From WHSW01 sp963722175 (GTDB lineage Bacteria > Actinomycetota > Thermoleophilia > Solirubrobacterales > 70-9), in assembly GCA_963722175.1 (NCBI GenBank), contig CAVRKA010000004.1, positions 372,001-436,000 of the forward strand: a stretch of 64,000 bases of DNA, written 5' to 3'. Below, one piece after another: positions 17,144 to 25,791 of the stretch (positions within the stretch are counted from its first letter, which is position 1; every line of letters starts with the position of its first letter). The notes under the pieces are model-generated. The model was not told the origin of the DNA, ran no database searches, and was given only the letters and a program-made list of their open reading frames with translations. The position numbers and the translations under genes were made by a program.

Positions 17144-18061
17144 GTGCGCGGGCGGGCCGTAATCGCCGGCCTGCTGCTCGCGGCGGCGTGTGCCGGGCCG
17201 GCCGAGGCCAAGCACAAGTCAATCTCGGCGTCGTTCCGGATTCCTACGGTCGCCGGGCAGCAGGTCAACGTCGCGGCCGAGGACGGACGCGCCGCGATCG
17301 TCGCGTCGTCCTTCGACCACAAGGCGGGGCGTTACGAGAGCGCCTTCTACGACTCCGAGGCAATTGTCACCCGGCGGCGTGTCAGCGTCGACCTGGGCGC
17401 CTACGGATCGGTCGACATGAGCTTTCGCGCAGACGGGGATCCACGTGGGGGGACGCTCGGCGACTGCCGCGTGAGGGAATACCGGGGAACGTTCACCGGC
17501 CAGGCGTCGTACGCGGGCGAGGGGACCGCGGCAGCGGCGTCGACGACGAGCGCCGGCGGGCGGGTGTCGGTCGTCACGGGCAACGGCTGCTACGCCGCCG
17601 CCGATCTCGAGCTTGTGAGCAAGCGCGGCCGGGAGGCGACGGTGCTCGAGGTGGACCAGCGGAGCTGGACCGGAGAGCGGGTGTTCCAGACCCTCCTCGC
17701 GGTCCGGCGCAAACACGGCCCAGTCGTGTTCTCGGCGCAGCGGATCTCGCAGCAGGCCGCCGTTTTCGTGGCCCACATCACCGGGCTCGAGGCTCCGCGC
17801 GACACCTTCACCTTCAACCGCTCGCTGACTCGAGCCACGATCCTGCCGCCCGCGCCGCTCACCGGGACCGGGACGTTCGAACGCGCGGGCCGCCGCGGGC
17901 GCCTGACCGGCGACCTCGCCTACGGACCGCTCGAAACACTCCCGCTGCCGTTCGCCGACGGCAGGGTGCGCGCGTCGCTGGGCCGTGGCAGCGACGTCTT
18001 CCGCGCGGCAGCTGCGCTGCCGGCGCGTGCCGCTCAGCTCGCCCGGTACGCCGGGAAGTAG
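17144..18061 (+). CDS. Secreted protein of unknown function
   Basis: 305 residues from a GTG two bases after the amidase stop, so cotranscribed with it. The signal peptide ends near GPAEA. The mature part is beta-rich and alternates polar and hydrophobic residues without a motif I recognise; cysteines occur in GDCRVREY and GNGCYAA and could pair. Its coding frame overlaps the end of the convergent FemAB-like gene by 28 bases. Position after a wall amidase suggests an envelope role, but that is only context. Confidence 0.65.
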   Translation: MRGRAVIAGLLLAAACAGPAEAKHKSISASFRIPTVAGQQVNVAAEDGRAAIVASSFDHKAGRYESAFYDSEAIVTRRRVSVDLGAYGSVDMSFRADGDPRGGTLGDCRVREYRGTFTGQASYAGEGTAAAASTTSAGGRVSVVTGNGCYAAADLELVSKRGREATVLEVDQRSWTGERVFQTLLAVRRKHGPVVFSAQRISQQAAVFVAHITGLEAPRDTFTFNRSLTRATILPPAPLTGTGTFERAGRRGRLTGDLAYGPLETLPLPFADGRVRASLGRGSDVFRAAAALPARAAQLARYAGK

Positions 18062-18969
18062 CCGCCCGCGTCGCGGCCGGCGCTGAGCTCGGCGTACGCG
18101 TCGGGGTCGCAGACCACCTCCTGGGTGTGGAAGGGGAGGTCGGTATTGGCGAAGCCGCGCTTGAAGGTCTCGAGGCCGTCGCCGGGGGTCACCCCGCCGC
18201 CGAGGTTGAGCGGCAGCTCGAGCTCGTCGGCGAGGTCGAGCATCGCGGTGACGACGTTCTTGAACGGCGAGGCGTCCCGGGCGGCGGCGGCGGTCCCGCC
18301 GAGGTAGTAGTGGAGGAGCGAGTCGCTGAGCGCGGCGATCGCCGCCGCTCCAACCTCGCCCTTGCGCCGGGCGACGACCAGCCAGCTGCGCTCGAAGGAC
18401 AGCACGGCGTCGAAGTACTCGCGGGCGAAGAAGTAGCGCTCGGCGGCTTCGGCGCGGCGCATCGTCTGCGTGTAGGCGATGGCGAACGCGTCGCGGTCGC
18501 CATCGCCGGACTCGGGGCCGGGAATCGCCTCGACGGCCCAGCCATCGCGCTCGTTGGCGCGGACCTGCTCGGCGAGGCGGGGCCGGACCCGGCGCGCGGC
18601 GGCCGGGTCGTGGACGAGGACGCGCGAGCGCTCCGTCGCGCCGGCGAGCCAGGGCTCGGCCCCGAGCCGCTCGCGGCCGAAGACACTGACCAGGCCGGTG
18701 GCCGACCAGTCGACGTCGGGCGCGGTCGGCGCCGGCCCGGTCCCGCTCAGGGTCCCGCCCGGGTAGCCGTAGGGCGAAATCGCGTCGAGTCCCTCCGAGC
18801 CCTCGAGCTCACGGACGACCAGCGGCACCAGCGCGGTCCGCTCGTTCGACTCGATCCGCAGTGTGTGGGTGACGCCCTCGGCGTCAAGGAAGGCGCGGCA
18901 GCGGAACAGGTCGTCGCTCTCAGCCTCGGCGCCCCGGTCGGCGAGCAGCTCGGCCGTCGCTAGTCCCAC
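18034..18969 (-). CDS. FemAB/BioF2-like acyl- or aminoacyltransferase
   Basis: 311 residues. The C-terminal half has the FemAB/GNAT-like pattern: YFFAREYFDAVLSF, VVARRKGEVGAAAIA, LHYYLGGTAAAARDASPFKNVV and LNLGGGVTPGDGLETFKRGFA, which is typical of BioF2-type proteins in exopolysaccharide loci and related to peptidoglycan-bridge FemX enzymes. The GTG start at 18969 overlaps the end of the upstream GNAT gene by 10 bases. The donor and acceptor cannot be deduced. Being in line with glycosyltransferases, modification of a sugar or lipid-linked intermediate is a reasonable inference. Confidence 0.7.
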   Translation of the reverse strand: MGLATAELLADRGAEAESDDLFRCRAFLDAEGVTHTLRIESNERTALVPLVVRELEGSEGLDAISPYGYPGGTLSGTGPAPTAPDVDWSATGLVSVFGRERLGAEPWLAGATERSRVLVHDPAAARRVRPRLAEQVRANERDGWAVEAIPGPESGDGDRDAFAIAYTQTMRRAEAAERYFFAREYFDAVLSFERSWLVVARRKGEVGAAAIAALSDSLLHYYLGGTAAAARDASPFKNVVTAMLDLADELELPLNLGGGVTPGDGLETFKRGFANTDLPFHTQEVVCDPDAYAELSAGRDAGGYFPAYRAS

Positions 18970-19496
18970 CCGGTGAAGTCCTCGGGGAGCAGGCCCCAGA
19001 CCTGGTTGTCGATCCGCTCGTCGCCGCGCCGGATCGCCGCCTTCATCGTGCCCTCGTGGCGGAAGCCGAGGAAGGTGACGACCTTCTGCGCGGCCTCGTT
19101 GGTGGCCGGGATCTCGGCGTGGATCCGGTGCGCCTCGTGGTCGGCGAAGGCCCGGTTGCACGCCTGGCGCTCGGCCTCGCGGGCGACCCCCTTGCCCCAC
19201 GCCGCCGGCTCGCCGATCAGCACCGCAAGCTCGGGGCCGAGCTGGCGGTCGAGCCCGAAGAGGGCGACGAAGCCCACCGCGGCGTCGTCGCCGTCGATCG
19301 TGATCGCCCACCTGCGGTCCTCGGAGGTGTCCATCGCCCGCTCGACCCATCCGGCGGCGTTCTCGAGCGTGAACGAGTCGCGACTGCCGACCAGGTCGGC
19401 GGTCACCCGCTCGTCGTTGAACCAGCGGTGAACCGCCTCCGCGTCCGCCGGGCGGAAGTCGCGCAGGGCTACGTCGGCCTTGGCCACGGCGGGCAC
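18960..19496 (-). CDS. GNAT acetyltransferase, RimJ/RimL type
   Basis: 178 residues. It opens VALRDFRPADAEAVHRWF, has a central AVLIGEPAAWGKGVAREA acetyl-CoA loop and the closing FLGFRHEGTMKAAI motif of the RimL-like subfamily. It may acetylate a protein N-terminus, an amino sugar or a small amine. The listed start is a GTG (VPAVAKAD); a second GTG three codons on has a better-spaced GGTAGG. It overlaps the FemAB-like gene downstream and follows the priming sugar transferase gene by 12 bases. Confidence 0.82.
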   Translation of the reverse strand: MPAVAKADVALRDFRPADAEAVHRWFNDERVTADLVGSRDSFTLENAAGWVERAMDTSEDRRWAITIDGDDAAVGFVALFGLDRQLGPELAVLIGEPAAWGKGVAREAERQACNRAFADHEAHRIHAEIPATNEAAQKVVTFLGFRHEGTMKAAIRRGDERIDNQVWGLLPEDFTGWD

Positions 19497-19508
19497 CCTA
19501 CCGGGCGC

Positions 19509-20069
19509 CTATCCGTACAGCCCGTGCCCGGTGAGCAGCAGCCGCGCCGTCCGGGCGAGGATGCGAAGGTCGAGCTCGATCGAGCGATGCTCGACGTACC
19601 AGACGTCGAGCTCGATCCGATCCTCCCAGGGAATCCCGGCGCGCCCGTTCACCTGCGCCCAGCCGGTCAGCCCCGGCTTGACCTCGAGCCGGCGGCGCTG
19701 GCGCGGCGTGTAGTCGTCGACCTGGGCGGCGAGCGTCGGCCGCGGGCCCACCACCGACATCTCACCGCGGATCACGTTGATCAGGTTGGGCAGCTCGTCG
19801 AGCGAGAAGCGGCGCAGGAAGCCGCCGACGCGGGTCACCCGCGGATCGCCGGCGAGGACCGGAGTTCCGACCCCGACCGGGTCATTGCCGGTGTGCATCG
19901 TGCGCAGCTTGTAGAGGTCGAACGGCTCGCCGTCGCGTCCGACCCGGCGCGCCATGTAGAGGACCGGTCCGCGCGAGTCGAACTTGATCGCGACCGCTGC
20001 GATCGCGATCAGCGGCGCCGACACGACCAGCGCGACCCCGGCGATCAGCAGATCGAGCGCCCGCCTCAC
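19509..20069 (-). CDS. Priming sugar transferase (undecaprenyl-phosphate glycosyl-1-phosphate transferase domain)
   Basis: 186 residues: the short catalytic form of the bacterial sugar transferase family, with one N-terminal membrane segment (LLIAGVALVVSAPLIAIAAV) and the motifs DSRGPVLY, KLRTMH, LRRFSLDELPNLINVIRGEM, VGPRP and VKPGLTGWAQVNGR. It moves a sugar-1-phosphate onto undecaprenyl phosphate, the first step of a surface polysaccharide repeat unit. The GTG start overlaps the stop of the upstream glycosyltransferase (GTGA). The long N-terminal multi-span half of WbaP-type enzymes is absent. Confidence 0.9.
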   Translation of the reverse strand: MRRALDLLIAGVALVVSAPLIAIAAVAIKFDSRGPVLYMARRVGRDGEPFDLYKLRTMHTGNDPVGVGTPVLAGDPRVTRVGGFLRRFSLDELPNLINVIRGEMSVVGPRPTLAAQVDDYTPRQRRRLEVKPGLTGWAQVNGRAGIPWEDRIELDVWYVEHRSIELDLRILARTARLLLTGHGLYG

Positions 20070-21188
20070 CGGGTCCCCTCGGCCTTCTCCCAGGCGCCGG
20101 GGGTGCCATGGCGGATTCGGTCCCAGAGGCCGGCGGCGATCGAGGCGGTCATCAGCACGTAGTAGCGGGCGATCCGCAGCGGCAGCAGCGGCACAGCGCC
20201 CGCCAGCGCCGCCGCGAGCAGGACCAGCAGCTGGATCGCGAGCGTGAAGGCGTAGATCGGCCCGGCGTCGAGCAGAGCGAGGTTCGTCCCCAGCGCCACC
20301 AGGTGCAGGAGCGGGGACGCGTAGCGCAGGCCCCGGTGGCTGTAGATCTCGAACGCGTAGGCCGCCCCGTAGCCGCGGGGGGCGAGCATCCCGTCGCGGA
20401 CGACCTCGTCGAAGATCCCGCGCATCATCCGCCGCTTGCGCGCGAACTCGCCCTCGGTGGTCGCGATCATCCTCTCCTCGGAGACGGCCCCCGGCGCGTA
20501 GAGGGCGCGCAGGCCGCGCTTGGTGAACATGAACGGGAACGAGAGGTCGTGGCTCGCCGCGGGTCCGAGCGGCAGGTACTCGGAGGCGCGGACCGCGTAG
20601 ATCGCACCGTTGCCGGCGGTGACCCCCGCGAGGGCCGACTCGTTGGCGCGGATCGCGAGCTCATAGCGCCAGTAGGCACCCTCCTGGTTGGAGCCGCCCT
20701 GGTCGAGCAGCCGCGCCTGGCCGCAGACGTAGGCGACGTCGGGATCGCCGAACGGAACGACCAGCTCGCGCAGGGCGCCGGGCTCCCACGTCGCGTTCGC
20801 GTCGCTGAACGCGAACAGCTCGCCGCGGGCGCGTTCGGCGGCCGCGTTCTGAGCCGGGACCTTGCCGGCCCGCGGGAGCTCGAGCACGAGGTCGGCGCCG
20901 GCCTCGCGGGCGAGCTCGGCGGTGCGATCGGCGGAGCCGTCAGAGGCGACGATCACCTCGAGCAGCTCGCGCGGGTAATCGAGCGCGAGGGCGTTGGCGA
21001 CCTTGGCGGCGATCACGGCCGCCTCGTCGTGGGCGGCGACGATCAGCGAGACGGCGGGCAGGTTCGCGAGCTCCGGAGCCGGGCGCGCGCCGGCGGCGGG
21101 CGAGCAGCGCGAGCAGCAGCGGGTAGCCGACGTGGGTGTAGACGAGCAGCCCCGCCGCCACCCAGAAGAGGACCTCGAGCACTCCCAT
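20066..21188 (-). pseudogene. Family 2 glycosyltransferase broken by a frameshift near its N-terminus
   Basis: The N-terminal span MGVLEVLFWVAAGLLVYTHV, continuing GYPLLLALLAR, reads in one frame from 21188. The catalytic domain (LPAVSLIVAAHDEAAVI, VIVASDGSADRT, SDANATWEPGA) and three C-terminal spans read in another. The switch lies between about 21115 and 21060, in a run of GC repeats; one extra base accounts for it. Restored, the protein would be about 374 residues, a normal membrane GT2. Downstream overlap (GTGA) with the sugar transferase is intact. It is either a sequencing error or a recent lesion. Confidence 0.78.
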
Positions 21189-21197
21189 CGGCGCCGA

Positions 21198-22301
21198 TTA
21201 TCCGTGGACGAGGCCGCGGTAGAGGTCGAGCGTTCGCGCGGCGATCTCGCCCCACGAGTACGGCCCCGCGGCGGCGCGCCGGGCGGCGGCGGCGAGCGCG
21301 GCGCGGCGATCGGGGTCGGCGACCAGCTCGCCGAGCGCCTCGCCGAGCGCCGCCGGGTCGCCCGCGGGGACGAGCCGGAGGGCGCCATCGCGCTCCCCGA
21401 TCTCGGTGAAGCCGCCGATCGCGCTGGCGACGATCGCGTTGCCGAACGCGAGCGCCGTGTAGAGGACGCCGGATTGCTCGATCGCACGGTAGGGAAGCGC
21501 GACGATGTCGGCGCGGCGGAAGTAGGCCGGGATCTCCGGGTCGGTGATGAACCGGTCGACGAAGCGCACCGTGCCCGGACAGCGTTCGGCGAGCGCCCGC
21601 AGCGGCGTCAGATCCATGCGCGGCATCCCGACGATCCACAGCTCGGCGCCCTCGACCTGGCCGAACGCCTCGATCAGGACGTCGACCCCCTTGTAGGGGC
21701 GAACGAGGCCGAAGCAGAGGATCACCGGCCCGTCCACCGCCGCGAGCTCGTCCGGCAGCGGGCGCTCGTCCGGCACGCGGGTCAGGTGCTCGAAGGCACC
21801 GTGCGGGATCCGGTGCACCCGGGTCGGGTCGCCGACCAGCGCGCGCAGCTCGGCGGCGCCGTGCTCGGAGTGGGCGACCAGCGCGTCCATGCGCGAGAGC
21901 AGCGCGCGCTGGCGCTTGCGCGCGCGCGCGGCGGTCGGAAGCGGATAGTGAACCGTGAACACCCGGGGGCGCCGCGGCAGCAGGAAGCGATCGAGATCCG
22001 GGACGCTGAGCCACTGCAGGTGGACGATGTCGGCGCCCGCGGCATGGGCGCGCAGGCGGCGCATCCCGGGTACGTGCTCGGCGAGCCGCAGGCCGCGGCG
22101 CCCGGGCGCCTCGACCCCGCGAGCGGTCGAGCGGCGGTAGAAGAGCTCGGTCACGTCGTAGCCCTCGGGCTCGGCGACCGGGCCGTACTCGAACCGGCTC
22201 GTCACCAGCTCGACCTCGGCCCCGGCGGCGGCGAGCGCCGCGCACAGCGCACGGTCATAGGGGGGCGTGAACGCCGGCGGATCGACGACTTGGACGCGCA
22301 T
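21198..22301 (-). CDS. Family 4 glycosyltransferase (GT-B)
   Basis: 367 residues. The N-terminal acceptor half opens MRVQVVDPPAFTPPYDRALC. The C-terminal donor half has VILCFGLVRPYKGVDVLIEAF and the E-x7-E-like region AIEQSGVLYTALAFGNAIVAS, followed by GGFTEIG. This retaining GT-B fold uses nucleotide sugars; the specific sugar is unknown. Nine bases separate it from the downstream GT2 gene. The short divergent gap (16 bases) to the next glycosyltransferase leaves little room for two separate promoters. Confidence 0.88.
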   Translation of the reverse strand: MRVQVVDPPAFTPPYDRALCAALAAAGAEVELVTSRFEYGPVAEPEGYDVTELFYRRSTARGVEAPGRRGLRLAEHVPGMRRLRAHAAGADIVHLQWLSVPDLDRFLLPRRPRVFTVHYPLPTAARARKRQRALLSRMDALVAHSEHGAAELRALVGDPTRVHRIPHGAFEHLTRVPDERPLPDELAAVDGPVILCFGLVRPYKGVDVLIEAFGQVEGAELWIVGMPRMDLTPLRALAERCPGTVRFVDRFITDPEIPAYFRRADIVALPYRAIEQSGVLYTALAFGNAIVASAIGGFTEIGERDGALRLVPAGDPAALGEALGELVADPDRRAALAAAARRAAAGPYSWGEIAARTLDLYRGLVHG

Positions 22302-22317
22302 CTACAACGATTCTTCC

Positions 22318-23274
22318 GTGGATCTCTCCTATTGCGTCGTCAACACGAACGGCCGCGAGCTCCTGCTCGCCTGCCTGAGGTCGATCCGAGACCACGGCAT
22401 CGAGGCCGCCGGGACCGAGGTCCTGGTGCTCGACAACGCTTCCGACGACGGCTCGGCGGACGCCGTCGAACGCTGGAACGCGAGCGGCGAAGGGATCGGC
22501 GGGCGTCTGCGGTTGATCCGCGGCGAGCGGCGCGAGGGCAAGGCGAAGCTCGACAGCATCCTGCTCGCCGAGGCGCGCGGCGACCTCTGCCTGCTGCTCA
22601 ACGAGGACTCGGAGCTACGCGACGGCGCGGTCGAGGCGCTGGTCGGCGCCCTGCGGGCCGACCCGAAGGCGGCGGCCGCCGGAGCGCTGCTGCTCGATCC
22701 CGCCGGGCGCGCGCAGCCCTGCGCGTGGCGGCTTCCCGGACTGGGCACCGCGATCGCGTCGGCGCTCTTCCTGCACCGGCTCCTGGTCACGCAGAGCGGC
22801 GGCGAGCGCACCCGCGAGGTCGGCTGGGTGCAGTCGGCGGCGATGCTGGTCCGGCGCGAAGCCGCGCGCGAGGTCGGCTATCTCGACCCGGACTTCTTCG
22901 TCTATTCGGACGAGACCGACTTCTGCAAGCGGCTCGGCGACGCGGGCTGGCGCATCCTCCACGTCCCGGCGGCCACGGTCATCCACCACGAGCAACTGGC
23001 GACCGACCGCGGCGCCGGCGAACGGCGGATCGTCGAGTTCCACCGCGGCCGCGACCGCTACCTGCGAAAGCATCACGGGCCGGTCACCGCCCGGATCGCC
23101 GGGGTCCTGGCCGCCTGGTCCTACGCGGTCCGCGCGCTCGTCGCGCTCGCCCTCCCCGGACACGAGGCCGCCATCTACCGGCTGCACGCCCGCCAAGCGC
23201 TGCACCCGGATCGCGGCGAAGGGCTGCGCGAGGCCGCCGAGGCCTACAACGCGTCGCGGTCGCGGCGCAGCTGA
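22318..23274 (+). CDS. Family 2 glycosyltransferase, rhamnosyltransferase-like
   Basis: 318 residues from GTG 22318 (VDLSYCVVNTNGRELLLACL). Motifs are LVLDNASDDGSAD (nucleotide binding), LLNEDSELRDGA (the metal-binding acidic motif), GWVQSAAMLVRREA and DPDFFVYSDETDFCKRL (the ED-like base region), then a short hydrophobic C-terminal stretch. It resembles the WbbL/RfbF group. A GTG at 22267 would extend it by 17 codons into the divergent gene and was not chosen. The 3' end overlaps the convergent DUF4383 gene by 31 bases. Confidence 0.85.
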   Translation: MDLSYCVVNTNGRELLLACLRSIRDHGIEAAGTEVLVLDNASDDGSADAVERWNASGEGIGGRLRLIRGERREGKAKLDSILLAEARGDLCLLLNEDSELRDGAVEALVGALRADPKAAAAGALLLDPAGRAQPCAWRLPGLGTAIASALFLHRLLVTQSGGERTREVGWVQSAAMLVRREAAREVGYLDPDFFVYSDETDFCKRLGDAGWRILHVPAATVIHHEQLATDRGAGERRIVEFHRGRDRYLRKHHGPVTARIAGVLAAWSYAVRALVALALPGHEAAIYRLHARQALHPDRGEGLREAAEAYNASRSRRS

Positions 23275-23687
23275 ATCAAGGCCAGGACGCCGAACAGCAC
23301 GCCCGTCGCGAGGTGGAGGACCGCGTCGCGCTCGTTGTTGGGGAAGCTGAACACCCAGGCCGGCTCGGTGCTCGCGAGCGCCCAGAGCCCGGTGACGATC
23401 AGCGCCCCGGACGCCGCCACCGCGTAGAGCAGCGCCCAGCCCTTCCGGGTCGCCGCCACCAGGCCGGGTCCGAAGAGCAGGAAGCCGGAGAGCGCGTGGA
23501 CGCCGTTGAAGTCGACCCAGAGCACGGTCTCGGTCGGTGCCCCGGCGCCGAACTCGAAGCTGGGCTCCGCGATCAGGCCGGCGAGCGCCCAGCCGAGCTG
23601 GAAGACGCAGATCGCGAGCACCCCCCTCTGGATCAGCGACCAGGGCTCGGTCGCGGTCAGCGGTCTGGGCTCTGCGTGTGCGGACAT
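23244..23687 (-). CDS. DUF4383 membrane protein
   Basis: 147 residues, four hydrophobic segments (about 22-42, 62-84, 87-107, 122-140) with the FNGVHALSGFLLFGPGL stretch typical of DUF4383 proteins. Function unknown. AGGAG precedes the ATG. It is divergent from the TetR gene and shares with it a 22-bp palindrome, so it is a likely target of that regulator. Confidence 0.72.
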   Translation of the reverse strand: MSAHAEPRPLTATEPWSLIQRGVLAICVFQLGWALAGLIAEPSFEFGAGAPTETVLWVDFNGVHALSGFLLFGPGLVAATRKGWALLYAVAASGALIVTGLWALASTEPAWVFSFPNNERDAVLHLATGVLFGVLALIQLRRDRDAL

Positions 23688-23716
23688 CTCAGGCTCCTGT
23701 CGTCCCCCCTGGGCAC

Positions 23717-23738
23717 TAACCTAGCGATCGTTAGGTTA
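23717..23738. promoter_or_regulatory. Probable TetR operator
   Basis: A 22-bp palindrome TAACCTA-G-CGATCG-T-TAGGTTA, matching its own reverse complement except at the central G/T pair. It lies between the divergent TetR and DUF4383 genes and abuts a TATATC -10-like sequence for the TetR gene. Size and symmetry are those of TetR-family operators. Confidence 0.75.
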
Positions 23739-23754
23739 TATCAGGAGCGGAGGA

Positions 23755-24388
23755 TTGGCGACGAGGACGAGAATGCGCCCGGAGGCGCGGCGCGAGGTGA
23801 TCGAGCGGGCGGCGACCGAGGTCTTCGCCGAGCACGGCTACCAGGCGGCGACGATCGGCGAGATCGCCCGCCGGTCCGGTGTCTCGGCGCCCGTCGTCTA
23901 CGACCACTTCGACTCGAAGGCGGACCTGCACGCGCGCCTGCTCGGCAAGCACCTGGCTCAGATGCGCGCCGTCTGGCAGGAGAACCTGGGGGCCGGCGGG
24001 GCGGCGGAGGTCCGGATCCCGCGGGCGCTCGACGCCTGGTTCGCCTACGTCGAGTCTCATCCGTACGCCTGGCGGATGATCTTCCGCGACACGACCGGCG
24101 ATGCCGAGGTGCAGGCCGCCCACCGGGCGATCCAGGCCGAGAGCAGCGCCGGGCTGCTGCCGCTGCTCGACACCCTGCCAGGCGCCGACGCGATCGCCGG
24201 CTCCGACGAGCGGGTCGCCCGCGAGATGGTGATCGAGCTGATGCGCTCGGCGATCGCCGGGCTCGCACTGTGGTGGTACGACCACCGCGAGGTGCCGCGC
24301 GCGGCAGGTGGTCGCGGCGGCGATGAACGCGCTCTGGGTCGGCTTCGGTGGTCTCGAGCGGGGCGAGCGCTGGGTTCCGCCGGCCTGA
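23755..24388 (+). pseudogene. TetR-family regulator with a frameshift near its C-terminus
   Basis: The N-terminal helix-turn-helix is complete: EVIERAATEVFAEHGYQAAT, then IGEIARRSGVSAPVVYDHF, followed by a ligand-binding domain. Near 24295-24306 (within GCCGCGCGCGGCAGG) the natural frame changes: one surplus G turns the expected RAQVVAAAMNALWVGFGGLERG and its stop at 24388 into an out-of-frame tail running to 24489. The tail has poor codon character. The start is TTG 23755 with AGGAG 7 bases ahead. It is probably an autorepressor acting at the 23717-23738 palindrome. Confidence 0.75.
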
Positions 24389-24485
24389 AACCTTGGGGTC
24401 GGACTTTTGGGGTGACCCCCGATGTGGCGGGCCACAGCGTCGCCGATGCTGAGCTCGGTCAACCCCGAGAAGGAGCCGCGATCAG

Positions 24486-25223
24486 ATGAGCACCCGGATG
24501 CTGAAGACCTGCCTCGCCGCCGTCGCCGTCGCCACGACCGGCCTCACGGCGACCGCGAACGCCGAGTTCACGGTCACGGAGCACGACACCTTTCAGGACG
24601 GCGACGCGCTCGACATCGCCTGCGATCAGCGGGTGACGAAGAGCTACCGCCTGCCCGACGGGGCCGGCAACGTCGAGGTGCTCGAGCCGCACGCCGGCGA
24701 TCCGATCCGCGACGGCTTCGGCGACCAGCGGCTGGGGACGATCGAGGCCGTCGACGTCGGCGCCGACAGCATCGACGTGACCGTGGTCGGCGGCTACGAG
24801 GCCTGCTCCTATCCCGGCGAGTGGCGGACCAACGGGATCCTCGTCCGGGCACGCTTCGAGCGCGTCCTGACGCCGCGGGTCCTCGTCTCCGAGGAGCCGG
24901 GCGGTCTGGACGCCCGGCAGCGGCCAAAGCGGATCACGGCCACCGCCGACGCCGGGTGGAAGGGGCTGCGTTGGAACGGCTGGAGCGACAAGACGGCCGT
25001 CGCCAAGGGCAAGTTCTACGGCGTGCGCGCGGTCGACGTCGGCGGTCGCGCGGAGCTCAAGACGTTCACCTATGCCGTCGAGGTGAAGCTCTCGAGGATC
25101 AAGCAGTGCGGAGACGGCTACTACTACTCGAAGCTGAAGACCCGCTGGCTGCGCTCCCCGAACCCGGCGGTCAAGCGGCAGGCCGTGGTCCCCGGCGTCG
25201 CCGGCTGCCTGAGCGGGGGCTGA
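24486..25223 (+). CDS. Secreted protein of unknown function
   Basis: 245 residues with a signal peptide ending near ATANA (residue 26) and four cysteines in the mature part (ACDQ, ACSYPGEW, KQCGDG, AGCLSGG), suggesting two disulfides. No family recognised. GAAGGAG precedes the ATG by 10 bases. A strong symmetrical hairpin follows it at 25249-25292. The position after TetR could make it part of that regulon, though the 97-base gap allows an independent promoter. Confidence 0.65.
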   Translation: MSTRMLKTCLAAVAVATTGLTATANAEFTVTEHDTFQDGDALDIACDQRVTKSYRLPDGAGNVEVLEPHAGDPIRDGFGDQRLGTIEAVDVGADSIDVTVVGGYEACSYPGEWRTNGILVRARFERVLTPRVLVSEEPGGLDARQRPKRITATADAGWKGLRWNGWSDKTAVAKGKFYGVRAVDVGGRAELKTFTYAVEVKLSRIKQCGDGYYYSKLKTRWLRSPNPAVKRQAVVPGVAGCLSGG

Positions 25224-25248
25224 ACGCGCGTACGACCCGCAATGCGGT

Positions 25249-25292
25249 GAACGTCCCTGAATGTGCCCTCTAGGGGCTACTCAGGGACGTTC
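25249..25292. terminator. Bidirectional hairpin between convergent genes
   Basis: GAACGTCCCTGA (25249-25260) and TCAGGGACGTTC (25281-25292) are perfect 12-base complements, with an inner GCCC/GGGC-like pairing. There is no T tract on either side, as is common for actinobacterial terminators. It separates the secreted-protein gene from the DUF6790-like gene that ends at 25297. Confidence 0.65.
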
Positions 25293-25296
25293 GACG

Positions 25297-25770
25297 CTAG
25301 ATCGCGTTCGTCGCCAGCAGGAGGCCGAGCAGCGAGATCGGGATTCCGAAATCGCTGATCAGGATCGCCGTGTTGCCGGGCGCGTAGTTGCGGTCGCGGA
25401 AGATCTCGACCACGTGGTAGACCCCGGCGAGCGTGAGGAACACCCCGCCGGCGATCGCCGCCGCAACCCAGACCTGCGAGGCGTCCTGGTTCGCCGCGTA
25501 GATCCCGGTGAGCCCGATCGCGAGGTTCGCGAAGCCGACCTCGTACTGGAAGCCGTTCGTCTCCCAGCCGATCGACTTCGCGGTCTGGCGGGCGAAGATC
25601 GTGTGCGGGATCGCCGCGCCGACGCCCGTCCACCCGACCGCGAGGAAGAGGACCCAGCGAAGCGCGTTCTCGTCGAACGCCGTCGACGCATCGGTCCCGG
25701 GGGCCTCCGAGCCGACCAGGGCGAAGACCCAGGCGAGCACGAACAGGCCCGGTGGGATGAGGGCGACCAT
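25297..25770 (-). CDS. Small membrane protein, DUF6790-like
   Basis: 157 residues with four hydrophobic segments (3-21, 38-55, 80-95, 103-125) and a final one near 138-152. Conserved-looking pieces are GWTGVGAAIPHTIF, SIGWETNGFQYEVGFANLA and the C-terminal DRNYAPGN. I think this is the DUF6790 family, but from memory only. Function unknown. It is the last gene of the leftward polysaccharide cluster side and lies 21 bases after the flippase gene. Confidence 0.65.
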   Translation of the reverse strand: MVALIPPGLFVLAWVFALVGSEAPGTDASTAFDENALRWVLFLAVGWTGVGAAIPHTIFARQTAKSIGWETNGFQYEVGFANLAIGLTGIYAANQDASQVWVAAAIAGGVFLTLAGVYHVVEIFRDRNYAPGNTAILISDFGIPISLLGLLLATNAI

Positions 25771-25791
25771 CGCCCCTCTGCTTCTACGTGC

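Noticed and set aside
22267..22317. Upstream GTG start for the rhamnosyltransferase-like gene
   Set aside because: It would overlap the divergent GT4 gene by 35 bases and add residues unlike the family opening.
20994..24326. Very long plus-strand open frame (over 1100 codons) opposite the glycosyltransferase genes
   Set aside because: Arg/Gly/Pro-rich, no domain, antisense to well-supported genes; long spurious frames are expected at this GC content.
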